From the NCBI GenBank assembly GCA_002316235.1, contig DCDD01000219.1, positions 1 through 21,589 on the forward strand: a stretch of DNA of 21,589 bases, written 5' to 3'. Made by a program: the position numbers and the translations under genes. The notes beneath the pieces are model-generated. The model had not been told where the DNA came from. It was given only the letters and a program-made list of their open reading frames with translations, and ran no database searches. Of the stretch, positions 1-6,914 are shown piece after piece. Source of the stretch: Bacteroidales bacterium UBA1064. GTDB taxonomy: Bacteria > Bacteroidota > Bacteroidia > Bacteroidales > Tenuifilaceae. How positions within the stretch are numbered: the first letter of the stretch is position 1; every line of letters starts with the position of its first letter.

Positions 1-409
1 AAAAACCTGCATCCATTTGTCCAAGTACCAGACAATTTTTCGGGATAAATAAAAGTACCTGCAACATAGCAAATTTTCCATATCAATAACTTGAACATTG
101 GCCAACAGGCATCTTCAAGTAAACGGCAACTTTATCCACAGTACAAATTCCTTCAATGTTGCTATTCAAGCGCTTACCGTCTATATACGCCAACATTAAG
201 CGTTAAACCTCTCCAAGTTATGGATAAATGTACATTTAAGTGTCTGCCTTCAAACTCTACCACTATAAATGTTGGTAAGCATTTGGTTAACGTCATGATT
301 AGTTGCATTTGGACCCAAATCAAGGCAGCCTGTAACAAGCATTTTTCGCGTAATTAAGCCGGCATATTTAGAAAACTTGCTTATAAGTTCAATGCTTGCA
401 TAGGTACAG

Positions 410-441
410 CAAACCTAACAACAAATAGCATGGCTACTCAA
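410..441 (-). promoter_or_regulatory. Leftward Bacteroidota-type promoter match
   Basis: On the minus strand the sequence reads TTG (441-439), a 21-base spacer, then TAGGTTTG (417-410). This is an exact match to the TAnnTTTG -7 element with a -33 TTG at suitable distance. Transcription would run left from about position 403. No minus-strand gene of ordinary size lies between there and the window edge, so it would serve a long leader, a small RNA, or a gene beginning at or beyond the left edge, for example at the ATG at 65-67. Motif-based only. Confidence 0.4.
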
Positions 442-502
442 CTTTTCCTAAACCGGTTTCCAGCTGTACTACCATTCATTTATTTTTTTGGAATAAATTT
501 CC

Positions 503-529
503 TTTGTAATAATTATTTTTATACATTTG
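503..529 (+). promoter_or_regulatory. Probable promoter of the pseudouridine synthase gene
   Basis: TACATTTG at 522-529 matches the Bacteroidota -7 consensus exactly. The nearest upstream TTTG (503-506) is 15 bases away, shorter than the usual 19-21, so the -33 element is weak. Transcription from about 536 would give a leader of about 100 bases that contains both inverted repeats before the ATG at 638. Confidence 0.45.
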
Positions 530-561
530 CAACCTCAAATTTTTGAGAAACAGGCATTCAT

Positions 562-613
562 CAACTTGAAAACTAGTTGGATGCAAACAACGCAAGGTTA
601 AAGAGTTAACCTT
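562..613 (+). promoter_or_regulatory. Two leader inverted repeats upstream of the pseudouridine synthase
   Basis: The first is CAACT (562-566) pairing with AGTTG (575-579). The second is stronger: AAGGTTAA (594-601), loop AGAG, TTAACCTT (606-613), a perfect 8-bp stem with a 4-base loop, ending 24 bases before the start codon. No T-tract follows, so it is not a standard terminator. It could be a leader hairpin affecting translation or mRNA stability, or a protein-binding site. Function is unknown. Confidence 0.4.
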
Positions 614-637
614 TCAGGTGTAACAGTAAATAGTAAA

Positions 638-2098
638 ATGGAAAAATCAAGTTTTAACAGGGATGTTAAACGCGAGAAGCGGACTAACTCCCAGGAAGAA
701 CCCACCAGGGTTTACCGGCCAAGGACTTTGACATCAAGAAAAGCCACTCCGGAAACGGAAAATGAAAACAGCACCCCATCATCCGAGGGCGAACCCAAAA
801 AGTTCAGGGATGATTACGACAACTCCGGGCAGCACTCCGAGCAGCAGAACGAAGAACCAACCCAACAACGCAGAAAGCTAAAACCAATCGCAGCACCTGC
901 TGGGGATTTTCCATCACGGCCACATCGGCCGAGATACGACGACCATGTTGGCGAGGAGCAACCTAATCGCTACACCCCGCGATCTGGTAAATACTCTGAA
1001 ACCGATCCCTCAACTCGCTTTAGCAGAAAACCATACGAGGATAGCCGTCCTGATGTTCATAAGCCATTCAGGAGTTCAGACCGCTACCACGATGATAAAC
1101 CTAAACATTTCGAGGGTAACAGGCACGAATTTTCTGACGGACACTTCTCCCACCCCAAAAACTTCAGAACCAACAGCCGTAACTTTTCATCCGATAGGAG
1201 GGAAAGGCAGGGCTCCAGCTACAACAGGGATTTCGATAGCAATCCTGCTCAAAGCTACCGTTCAAGAACATTTCAAGGCAGCTACGGAGATGAGCGCAAG
1301 CACATAGAACGTAAAAATCTTAATACCTTTAGGGAGAGAAGCCCCCAAAAAGATAATTCCGGCGAAATTTCCACCAATCCTACTGGCCCCATCAGGCTTA
1401 ACCGCTATATTGCCATTTCGGGATTATGCAGCCGACGGGAAGCCGATGTTTACATTCAAAACGGACAGGTTACCGTTAACGGCAAGGTGGTAACCGAGCT
1501 GGGCACCAAGGTGAACCTAACCGATGAGATTTGCTTTAAGGGTAAGGTTCTGAAATCGGAGCGCATGGTGTACATCCTGCTCAACAAACCCAAAGATTAC
1601 ATCACCACAATGGATGACCCACACGCCAAGCGTACGGTAATGGAGCTTATTGAAGGAGCCTGTCCTCAAAGGGTTTACCCGGTTGGACGTCTCGACAGGA
1701 ACAGCACCGGCGTACTCCTGCTAACCAACGATGGCGAACTTACCGCACAACTCACCCACCCAAGCTTTAAAAAGAAAAAGGTGTACCAGGTTGGCCTCGA
1801 CCGTAAGTTTAACCCCAACGATTTTCAAAAACTAACCGAAGGCATTGAAATTGACGGTGAAGTGGTAAAGGTTGACGCCGTTGACTACGTTGAGGGAGGC
1901 GATGGCACCGAGCTAGGAGTTGAAATTCACAGCGGACAGAACCGGGTTGTTCGGCGCATGTTCGACGCTTTGGGCTACGGGGTAGTTAAGCTGGACAGGG
2001 TTTACTTTGCCGGCCTTACCAAAAAGAATCTACCACGCGGTAAATGGCGTTTCCTTACGCCAAAGGAAGTTAACATGCTGAAAATGGGGAGGTTCTAA
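638..2098 (+). CDS. RsuA/RluB-family rRNA pseudouridine synthase with long disordered N-terminus
   Basis: Predicted to convert a specific uridine in ribosomal RNA to pseudouridine during ribosome assembly in the cytoplasm. The C-terminal half has the family's order: an S4 RNA-binding domain at about 252-300 (begins IRLNRYIA, with CSRREAD), then the catalytic domain with VGRLDRNSTG, where Asp353 is the expected nucleophile, and LLLTNDGEL after it. Family members are usually about 240-290 residues. Here about 250 residues precede the S4 domain, rich in Arg, Ser, Asp, Asn, Pro and His and poor in hydrophobics, so probably disordered and RNA-binding. Such extensions are common in Bacteroidota. 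The motifs do not decide between the RluB (23S) and RsuA (16S) type of target. The ATG at 638 has no clear Shine-Dalgarno site. It precedes era on the same strand by 82 bases. Confidence 0.92.
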   Translation: MEKSSFNRDVKREKRTNSQEEPTRVYRPRTLTSRKATPETENENSTPSSEGEPKKFRDDYDNSGQHSEQQNEEPTQQRRKLKPIAAPAGDFPSRPHRPRYDDHVGEEQPNRYTPRSGKYSETDPSTRFSRKPYEDSRPDVHKPFRSSDRYHDDKPKHFEGNRHEFSDGHFSHPKNFRTNSRNFSSDRRERQGSSYNRDFDSNPAQSYRSRTFQGSYGDERKHIERKNLNTFRERSPQKDNSGEISTNPTGPIRLNRYIAISGLCSRREADVYIQNGQVTVNGKVVTELGTKVNLTDEICFKGKVLKSERMVYILLNKPKDYITTMDDPHAKRTVMELIEGACPQRVYPVGRLDRNSTGVLLLTNDGELTAQLTHPSFKKKKVYQVGLDRKFNPNDFQKLTEGIEIDGEVVKVDAVDYVEGGDGTELGVEIHSGQNRVVRRMFDALGYGVVKLDRVYFAGLTKKNLPRGKWRFLTPKEVNMLKMGRF

Positions 2099-2136
2099 CC
2101 CCCCTCCTGTTCAGAAAAGTAGCCTTTACTACCTTA

Positions 2137-2148
2137 CACGTTAACGTG
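2137..2148. repeat. 12-bp perfect palindrome upstream of era
   Basis: CACGTTAACGTG reads the same on both strands and ends 32 bases before the era start codon. It could be an operator, but 12-bp palindromes arise by chance several times in a window this long. No second copy was noticed. Confidence 0.2.
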
Positions 2149-2180
2149 AGCCAAAACACTCATAAAATCAGGAATTGCTC

Positions 2181-3062
2181 ATGACACACAAGTCGGGCTT
2201 TGTAAATATTATTGGCAATCCAAATGTCGGAAAATCAACCCTGATGAATGCGCTTGTGGGTGAGAAGCTATCCATTATTACTAGTAAAGCCCAAACAACC
2301 AGGCATAGGTTGATGGGAATTGTTAACGGCGAAGACTTTCAGATTGTTTATTCCGATACCCCAGGAATACTAAAACCTGCCTACAAGCTTCAGCAGGCCA
2401 TGATGAAATTCGTGGAAACAGCCCTTGAGGATGCCGATATCATTCTCTACGTAACCGATACCGTTGAAACTCCGAATAAGAATCAGGAGTTTTTGAACAA
2501 GCTGCAGCAACTTGGCAAACCGATTGTCCTTGCAATCAACAAGGTTGACCTTACTACCCAGGAAAAGGTTCAGGAGCTTTTCAACCTCTGGAGCACCATG
2601 ATGCCCAACGCCACCGTCATCCCCATATCCGCCCTGCATGGCTTTAACCTCAACTCGCTGGTGGACTTCATTCTCGACAGGTTGCCCGAAGGTCCCGAAT
2701 TCTTTCCAAAGGATACCCTCACCGACAAAACCTTAAGGTTCTTCGCCTCAGAGATTATCAGGGAAAAAATTCTTAACAACTACCGCAAAGAAATTCCCTA
2801 CTCCGTTGAGGTGGAAATTGAGCAGTACACCGAGAGCGATACCATTGACCGTATTAAGGCCATTATATACGTGGAACGCGAGTCACAAAAATCAATACTT
2901 ATCGGTCATCAGGGAAACATGCTCAAAAAGGTTGGAACCGAGGCAAGGCTGGAGCTGGAGGCTTTCCTAGGAAAAAAGGTTTACCTTGAGTTGTTTGTCA
3001 AGGTAAACGAGAACTGGCGCAACGATACGAGCAAGCTGAAAAGATTTGGCTATCCCTTATAG
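2181..3062 (+). CDS. era: GTPase Era
   Basis: Era is an essential GTPase that binds the 3' end of 16S rRNA and helps mature the 30S subunit. The 293-residue protein has the usual size and layout. The GTPase domain shows P-loop GNPNVGKS (12-19), switch region SKAQTTRH (35-42), DTPG (59-62) and NKVD (120-123). A C-terminal KH RNA-binding domain covers about 200-285, with its GxxG loop as GHQG. I chose ATG 2181, not the in-frame TTG at 2175, because AGGAA at 2170-2174 lies six bases upstream of the ATG and homologues begin close to the P-loop. It lies between the pseudouridine synthase and der, a block concerned with ribosome assembly. Confidence 0.97.
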   Translation: MTHKSGFVNIIGNPNVGKSTLMNALVGEKLSIITSKAQTTRHRLMGIVNGEDFQIVYSDTPGILKPAYKLQQAMMKFVETALEDADIILYVTDTVETPNKNQEFLNKLQQLGKPIVLAINKVDLTTQEKVQELFNLWSTMMPNATVIPISALHGFNLNSLVDFILDRLPEGPEFFPKDTLTDKTLRFFASEIIREKILNNYRKEIPYSVEVEIEQYTESDTIDRIKAIIYVERESQKSILIGHQGNMLKKVGTEARLELEAFLGKKVYLELFVKVNENWRNDTSKLKRFGYPL

Positions 3063-3165
3063 CTAGGTTTTACCCATCATAACAAGCTTTCCCGAACCTT
3101 AACTCACCCTGCAGATAAGAAGTTTTGCTAAACCAAAACATAATTAACGTAAAATTGAACGTTCA

Positions 3166-4473
3166 GTGGGAAATATAGTAGCCATAGTTGGTCGCCCGAA
3201 CGTGGGCAAGTCAACCTTTTTTAACCGTATGGTGGGCTCCAGGCATGCAATTGTTGACCAGGTGTCGGGCGTAACCCGCGACAGGATTTACGGCAAGTCG
3301 GATTGGAATGGGGTAGAATTTTCGATAATCGACACAGGAGGTTACGTGGTTAACTCCGATGATGTTTTTGAGGAGGAAATTCGCAAGCAGGTGATATTGG
3401 CCATCGAGGAGGCCGATGTAATTCTGTTTCTGGTTGATGTGCGCGATGGAATAACCAGCATGGATACCGCTGTTGCCGACATTCTCCGTCGTTCTTCAAA
3501 AACCGTTCACCTGGTTGTCAACAAGGTTGACAATAACCTGTTGAGGTATGATGCCAACGAGTTTTACAGACTTGGGCTGGGGACCCCCATGTGCGTTTCG
3601 GCAATCAATGGCGCCGGAACAGGTGATTTGCTCGACGAGGTGGTAAAAAGTTTTTCTCCGGTTCATGAGGAGGTTCAGGAGTTGGAAATACCGCGAATAG
3701 CAGTTGTTGGTCGGCCAAATGTGGGCAAATCTTCGCTTATTAACTCCTTGGTTGGCGAGGAAAGAAACATTGTTACCCCTGTTGCCGGCACCACCCGCGA
3801 TGCCATCGATACTACCTACAACAAGTTTGGCTATAACTTCACTATTGTTGACACGGCAGGACTGCGCCGACGGACGAAGGTTGAGGAAAACCTGGAGTTC
3901 TACTCGGTTGTTCGATCCATCAGGGCAATTGAAAACTCCGATGTTTGCCTGCTCCTGGTTGACGCCACTCAGGGTATGGAAAATCAAGACCTGTTCATAT
4001 TCAACCTCATTCAGAAGAACCGCAAGGGTTTGGTGATTGTGGTGAACAAATGGGACCTGGTGGAAAAGGACACCAAAACAACAGATCGGTACACCAAGCT
4101 AATTAAAGAGCGGATAGCCCCGTTCCAGGACGTCCCCATTGTTTTTGCCTCAGCCCTCACCAAACAAAGAATACTTAAGGTGCTCGAAACGGCATCAAAT
4201 GTTTATAAAAATCGTAAACAGCGCATTCCAACTTCAAAACTTAACGAATTCCTTCAGGCAACTCTCGACATTCAGCAGCCACCGACCTACAAGGGCAAGT
4301 ACATCAAAATAAAGTATGTTACCCAGCTGCCTACGCCAACTCCAGCTTTTGTATTCTTTTGTAACCTTCCCCAGTACATCCGCGAACCCTACAAGCGATT
4401 TATAGAAAACAGGCTTCGCGAACAGTTTGATTTCACCGGTGTTCCCCTGCAAATCTACTTCAGAGCAAAGTAA
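3166..4473 (+). CDS. der: Ribosome-assembly GTPase Der (EngA)
   Basis: Der is a tandem GTPase that binds the 50S subunit and is needed for its late assembly. The 435-residue protein has two GTPase domains and a C-terminal KH-like domain (about 350-435), the standard arrangement and length. The first P-loop is GRPNVGKS at 9-16, with DTGG and NKVD following. The second is GRPNVGKS at 182-189, with DTAG and NKWD following. The start is GTG at 3166, supported by the family's N-terminus (MGNIVAIVGRP). No in-frame ATG is available nearby. It follows era by 103 bases on the same strand and ends 38 bases before the end of an opposing glycosyltransferase gene. Confidence 0.97.
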   Translation: MGNIVAIVGRPNVGKSTFFNRMVGSRHAIVDQVSGVTRDRIYGKSDWNGVEFSIIDTGGYVVNSDDVFEEEIRKQVILAIEEADVILFLVDVRDGITSMDTAVADILRRSSKTVHLVVNKVDNNLLRYDANEFYRLGLGTPMCVSAINGAGTGDLLDEVVKSFSPVHEEVQELEIPRIAVVGRPNVGKSSLINSLVGEERNIVTPVAGTTRDAIDTTYNKFGYNFTIVDTAGLRRRTKVEENLEFYSVVRSIRAIENSDVCLLLVDATQGMENQDLFIFNLIQKNRKGLVIVVNKWDLVEKDTKTTDRYTKLIKERIAPFQDVPIVFASALTKQRILKVLETASNVYKNRKQRIPTSKLNEFLQATLDIQQPPTYKGKYIKIKYVTQLPTPTPAFVFFCNLPQYIREPYKRFIENRLREQFDFTGVPLQIYFRAK

Positions 4474-4511
4474 GCCTTGCGGAGTTATAGGGATAGCCGA
4501 AGAAGGAATAT

Positions 4512-5429
4512 CTAGGAAACCTGCCGCCAATGCGGCCTGTAAATTTTGGATAGCAGCGATAGCTTGTAAAGGTCAAACAGCTGAATGTTGGGGTTGCTGC
4601 TGCACAGCTGCCTGCGGATGTAGGGTGTGAGCACCTTAAAAACCCATCTTAATGGGTAAAGCATGCCTATGTGGCGCAAAAACCTAAATATCCTGAGCAG
4701 CTTTATGGATTTTTCAATTTCCCTACGGTTCCCTGCTGAAATATTAAGTATCCTAACCAGGTTAACTATTCCCTGTTCCGTTTTGCTGATAAACTCGCCG
4801 CATGGATCGAGCCCCAGGTGCCGAGCAGCGTTATCGAGATGAAGAATTTCAATGTTATGCCTTTTGAGCTCAATGCCCAGCAGCGTGTCCTCATGTCCGT
4901 AGCCCGACAACGCCTCGTTGAACCTTATGGCGTTAAAAATATCAGCTGATATTACAAAATTTCCGCTAATAAATGAGCTGTACGGATCGGTTTGCCGAAC
5001 AAAGGCCGATTTGCACTCCCTGCTGACGCCATACTTCCACCGTAGAAGAAGTTCCGGTCTGAATGGCTTGGGGCCATACTCCCGACCACCACAAAGAACC
5101 TTTGCCCTGCCAAGGTTATCAATATAGGTTTTTAGGTAATCGGGGCTATCAACCATAACATCGCAATCGAGAAATAACAGCCAGTCTCCGTGGGCGAAGT
5201 CCGCCAACCGATTCCTTATTTTCGACCTGCCTATGTTGAAATCGAATTCCAAATAGCTGGTTTTGCTACGAGAGGCCAGCAGTGAATTCTGCCGGCGGAA
5301 GTACTGCTGCGAATGGTCGTCGAAAATTAACACTTCCACCGGGTAGTTGAGATGGTTTGCCTGTCGGAGCAGCTCATCAACCAGCTCGGTTACATCAAAA
5401 TTATATACCGGAATGCAAATGGAAATCAT
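4512..5429 (-). CDS. Family 2 glycosyltransferase
   Basis: Predicted to transfer a sugar from a nucleotide-sugar donor to a surface glycan, polysaccharide or other acceptor; donor and acceptor cannot be read from the sequence. The 305 residues begin with a GT-A fold: ISICIPVYN (2-10), FDDHS (36-40), a loop NIGRSKIRN (65-73), and the metal-binding DxD motif as DCD (88-90) in WLLFLDCD. GYGHED (176-181) resembles the C-terminal galactosyltransferase-type motif (Glyco_transf_7C) where acidic residues help catalysis. The C-terminal 90 residues are basic and amphipathic and may lie against the membrane; I see no clear transmembrane helix. It stands alone, tail to tail with der, with no polysaccharide cluster around it. 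The start ATG lacks a Shine-Dalgarno site. Confidence 0.88.
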   Translation of the reverse strand: MISICIPVYNFDVTELVDELLRQANHLNYPVEVLIFDDHSQQYFRRQNSLLASRSKTSYLEFDFNIGRSKIRNRLADFAHGDWLLFLDCDVMVDSPDYLKTYIDNLGRAKVLCGGREYGPKPFRPELLLRWKYGVSRECKSAFVRQTDPYSSFISGNFVISADIFNAIRFNEALSGYGHEDTLLGIELKRHNIEILHLDNAARHLGLDPCGEFISKTEQGIVNLVRILNISAGNRREIEKSIKLLRIFRFLRHIGMLYPLRWVFKVLTPYIRRQLCSSNPNIQLFDLYKLSLLSKIYRPHWRQVS

Positions 5430-5800
5430 GATCGTTTAGCTTAACCAGCAACACCATAATTTTGAACGCAATTAATAAAAAAATAAGGAGAGTTGGGGTA
5501 CCAATTCCAATAATTCGGCTAAATTTCTTTCTATACCTAAGGACAGTAAATTCTATTGTTAACAGCTTATGTATGCTTGTTTTGACCAAATGTCGCATCC
5601 TCCATATCAAAAGAGCAGTGCACAAAAGTCACTGGCACAGCACTTCAAAATGAATGGCAAAATGGAGCAGAAAGCAATTCGGATATATCAATGTAAATTG
5701 ATGGTTCACGGAACAAAACACCTTTTAGGTAAAAAATTATCTTAAATACTTAATTTTTAGGGCTAGATTTCTGTGTTTTATTTAAAACCTATAGTGGAGT
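5430..5800. other. 371-base intergenic region between divergent genes
   Basis: This lies between the leftward glycosyltransferase and the rightward LPP20-like gene. It is AT-rich. I found no exact TAnnTTTG promoter element on either strand and no strong hairpin. Two short overlapping frames are present: leftward 5401-5625 (74 codons, one possible membrane helix) and rightward 5462-5653. Neither has enough support to be called a gene. Confidence 0.6.
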
Positions 5801-6847
5801 ATGGTTAAATTTTACCTATCAAGCAGCCTGGTGCTGATTTTCAACATGGTAATTCCATTTTCAGGAAGGAGTATTCTTGCCCAGGACTGGAATAAGTTTG
5901 AGGGATTATTCATTCAGGACACCACGCAGAAGGTTAAGGACACTTCAAATTGTGCATTTAAAAATATCAGCACCCTTAGCTACTACCCCGACACCCTTCC
6001 CGGATGGTTTTTTAGCCCTCCTGTTCTGTACCAAGGAGCTGCGGGTTTGGGAATATCCGATCCCGACATGCCAATGGAGAAAGCAAGAGAGCAGGCTTAC
6101 CTCAGGGCAAAATCAATGGCACTGTTAAATTACAACGCCAGGGTTCAGTACTACAGGGATATATACTCATCGGCCAACGAGGTGGGCAGGTACACCAATC
6201 TTCGCCAACGGTTCGATACATACTTCAAAATTTCATCGTTGGCCACGGTTAGTAACGCCATGTTTGAGGTAGTTGATACCCATTTCACCCGTTACAACGA
6301 GTATGTGGTATTGCTAAGCTACAACCCCGGGAACCATTCGGATGATAGCCTTTACAAGCTTACAAGCGTTGGCTCTGCATTCCTGGTTGAGGCAACCTTT
6401 GATGACGTAGTTGACGAACAGGCAGAGTATGAGCTTCTCTGCAATGCAACCTTCGGAGAGGACTCCGCAGCTAGCTCCCATTTCCTTTTCCGGGAAAAGG
6501 GCAAAAGATTTTTAACCAGTTCCTTCATGAACAATGCAGAGGTAGGTTACCCCATGTTTCCCTACTCTTATGTATCTCCTCAGGACTCCGCCCGGCAACA
6601 CCCCTTTATTTCCTACTCTGGCCTTTGGAGCAGCTACCTGAGGCAACTTGTTAACTATTTAACCCTTAACGCCCAGCAGAGCAGCATTAAACTAAAAAGC
6701 ATGGACGACCAGTACAGCACCAAGCTTACCAACCTTAGCAGGGAGATTGCCTCCTTCAGGGCTTCGCTCAACATAAACGGCATTAAATTTGCTAATGATA
6801 CACTAAAACTTGATTTGCAGCTTAATGAAGTCGAATCAAATTTTTAG
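5801..6847 (+). CDS. Exported protein with LPP20-like segment
   Basis: Function unknown. The 348-residue protein starts with a signal peptide (hydrophobic 4-20, likely cut after Ala27 in SILAQ), so it should be periplasmic or at the cell surface. No lipobox cysteine is seen. Residues about 67-110 carry a pattern like the LPP20 lipoprotein domain: PGWFFSPP, then GLGIS, then an Ala-rich helix (EKAREQAYLRAKSMALL). In known proteins of that type this segment resembles envelope domains found with CsgG-like or flagellar assembly factors, but the match here is by eye. The rest is mixed alpha/beta with a polar helix near 300-330. GGAG at 5795-5798 is very close to ATG 5801. Met16 is an alternative start, but would shorten the signal peptide. 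It precedes the caspase-like gene by 67 bases and may form a unit with it. Confidence 0.72.
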   Translation: MVKFYLSSSLVLIFNMVIPFSGRSILAQDWNKFEGLFIQDTTQKVKDTSNCAFKNISTLSYYPDTLPGWFFSPPVLYQGAAGLGISDPDMPMEKAREQAYLRAKSMALLNYNARVQYYRDIYSSANEVGRYTNLRQRFDTYFKISSLATVSNAMFEVVDTHFTRYNEYVVLLSYNPGNHSDDSLYKLTSVGSAFLVEATFDDVVDEQAEYELLCNATFGEDSAASSHFLFREKGKRFLTSSFMNNAEVGYPMFPYSYVSPQDSARQHPFISYSGLWSSYLRQLVNYLTLNAQQSSIKLKSMDDQYSTKLTNLSREIASFRASLNINGIKFANDTLKLDLQLNEVESNF

Positions 6848-6852
6848 CTTTG
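6845..6852 (+). promoter_or_regulatory. Possible -7 element for the caspase-like gene
   Basis: TAGCTTTG matches the TAnnTTTG consensus exactly and overlaps the stop codon of the preceding gene. The nearest TTTG upstream (6814-6817) is 27 bases away, longer than usual. If real, the caspase-like gene has its own promoter with a leader of about 55 bases in addition to any read-through. Confidence 0.25.
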
Positions 6853-6914
6853 ATTTTCACCTTTCGGATTAAAAATTTTTAAAGTAAATTGTATCATATT
6901 AACTACCTGTTGTG

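Larger units (their letters stand above)
1..637. other. AT-rich region without a supported gene
   Basis: No convincing gene is visible. A rightward TTG-initiated frame of 88 codons at 91-357 has no domain-like or hydrophobic pattern and no start signal. The edge cannot be resolved: a rightward frame stays open from position 1 to a stop at 46-48, and a leftward ATG at 65-67 stays open to the window edge. Either could belong to a neighbouring gene. The region holds a leftward promoter match (410-441), a rightward one (503-529), one exact DnaA-box 9-mer (TTATCCACA, 132-140), a near match on the other strand (219-227), and two inverted repeats just before the next gene. Confidence 0.6.

Noticed and set aside
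91..357. Rightward 88-codon frame with TTG start in the left non-coding region
   Set aside because: No start signal, no domain or membrane pattern, and an amino-acid composition typical of translated AT-rich spacer.
945..1307. 120-codon frame inside the pseudouridine synthase N-terminus
   Set aside because: It is an alternate frame of the low-complexity region. The main frame carries the S4 and catalytic domains and explains the stretch.
2175..2180. TTG at 2175 as the era start
   Set aside because: It abuts the AGGAA site with no spacing, whereas ATG 2181 is six bases from it and gives the normal Era N-terminus.
4523..4536. GCCGC-CAAT-GCGGC hairpin after der
   Set aside because: The stem is only 5 bp with no T-run following on the plus strand, and it lies within the coding part of the opposing glycosyltransferase.
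6869..6882. 14-bp AT-only palindrome TTAAAAATTTTTAA upstream of the caspase-like gene
   Set aside because: Pure A/T palindromes are frequent in AT-rich spacers; no GC stem or second copy supports a function.
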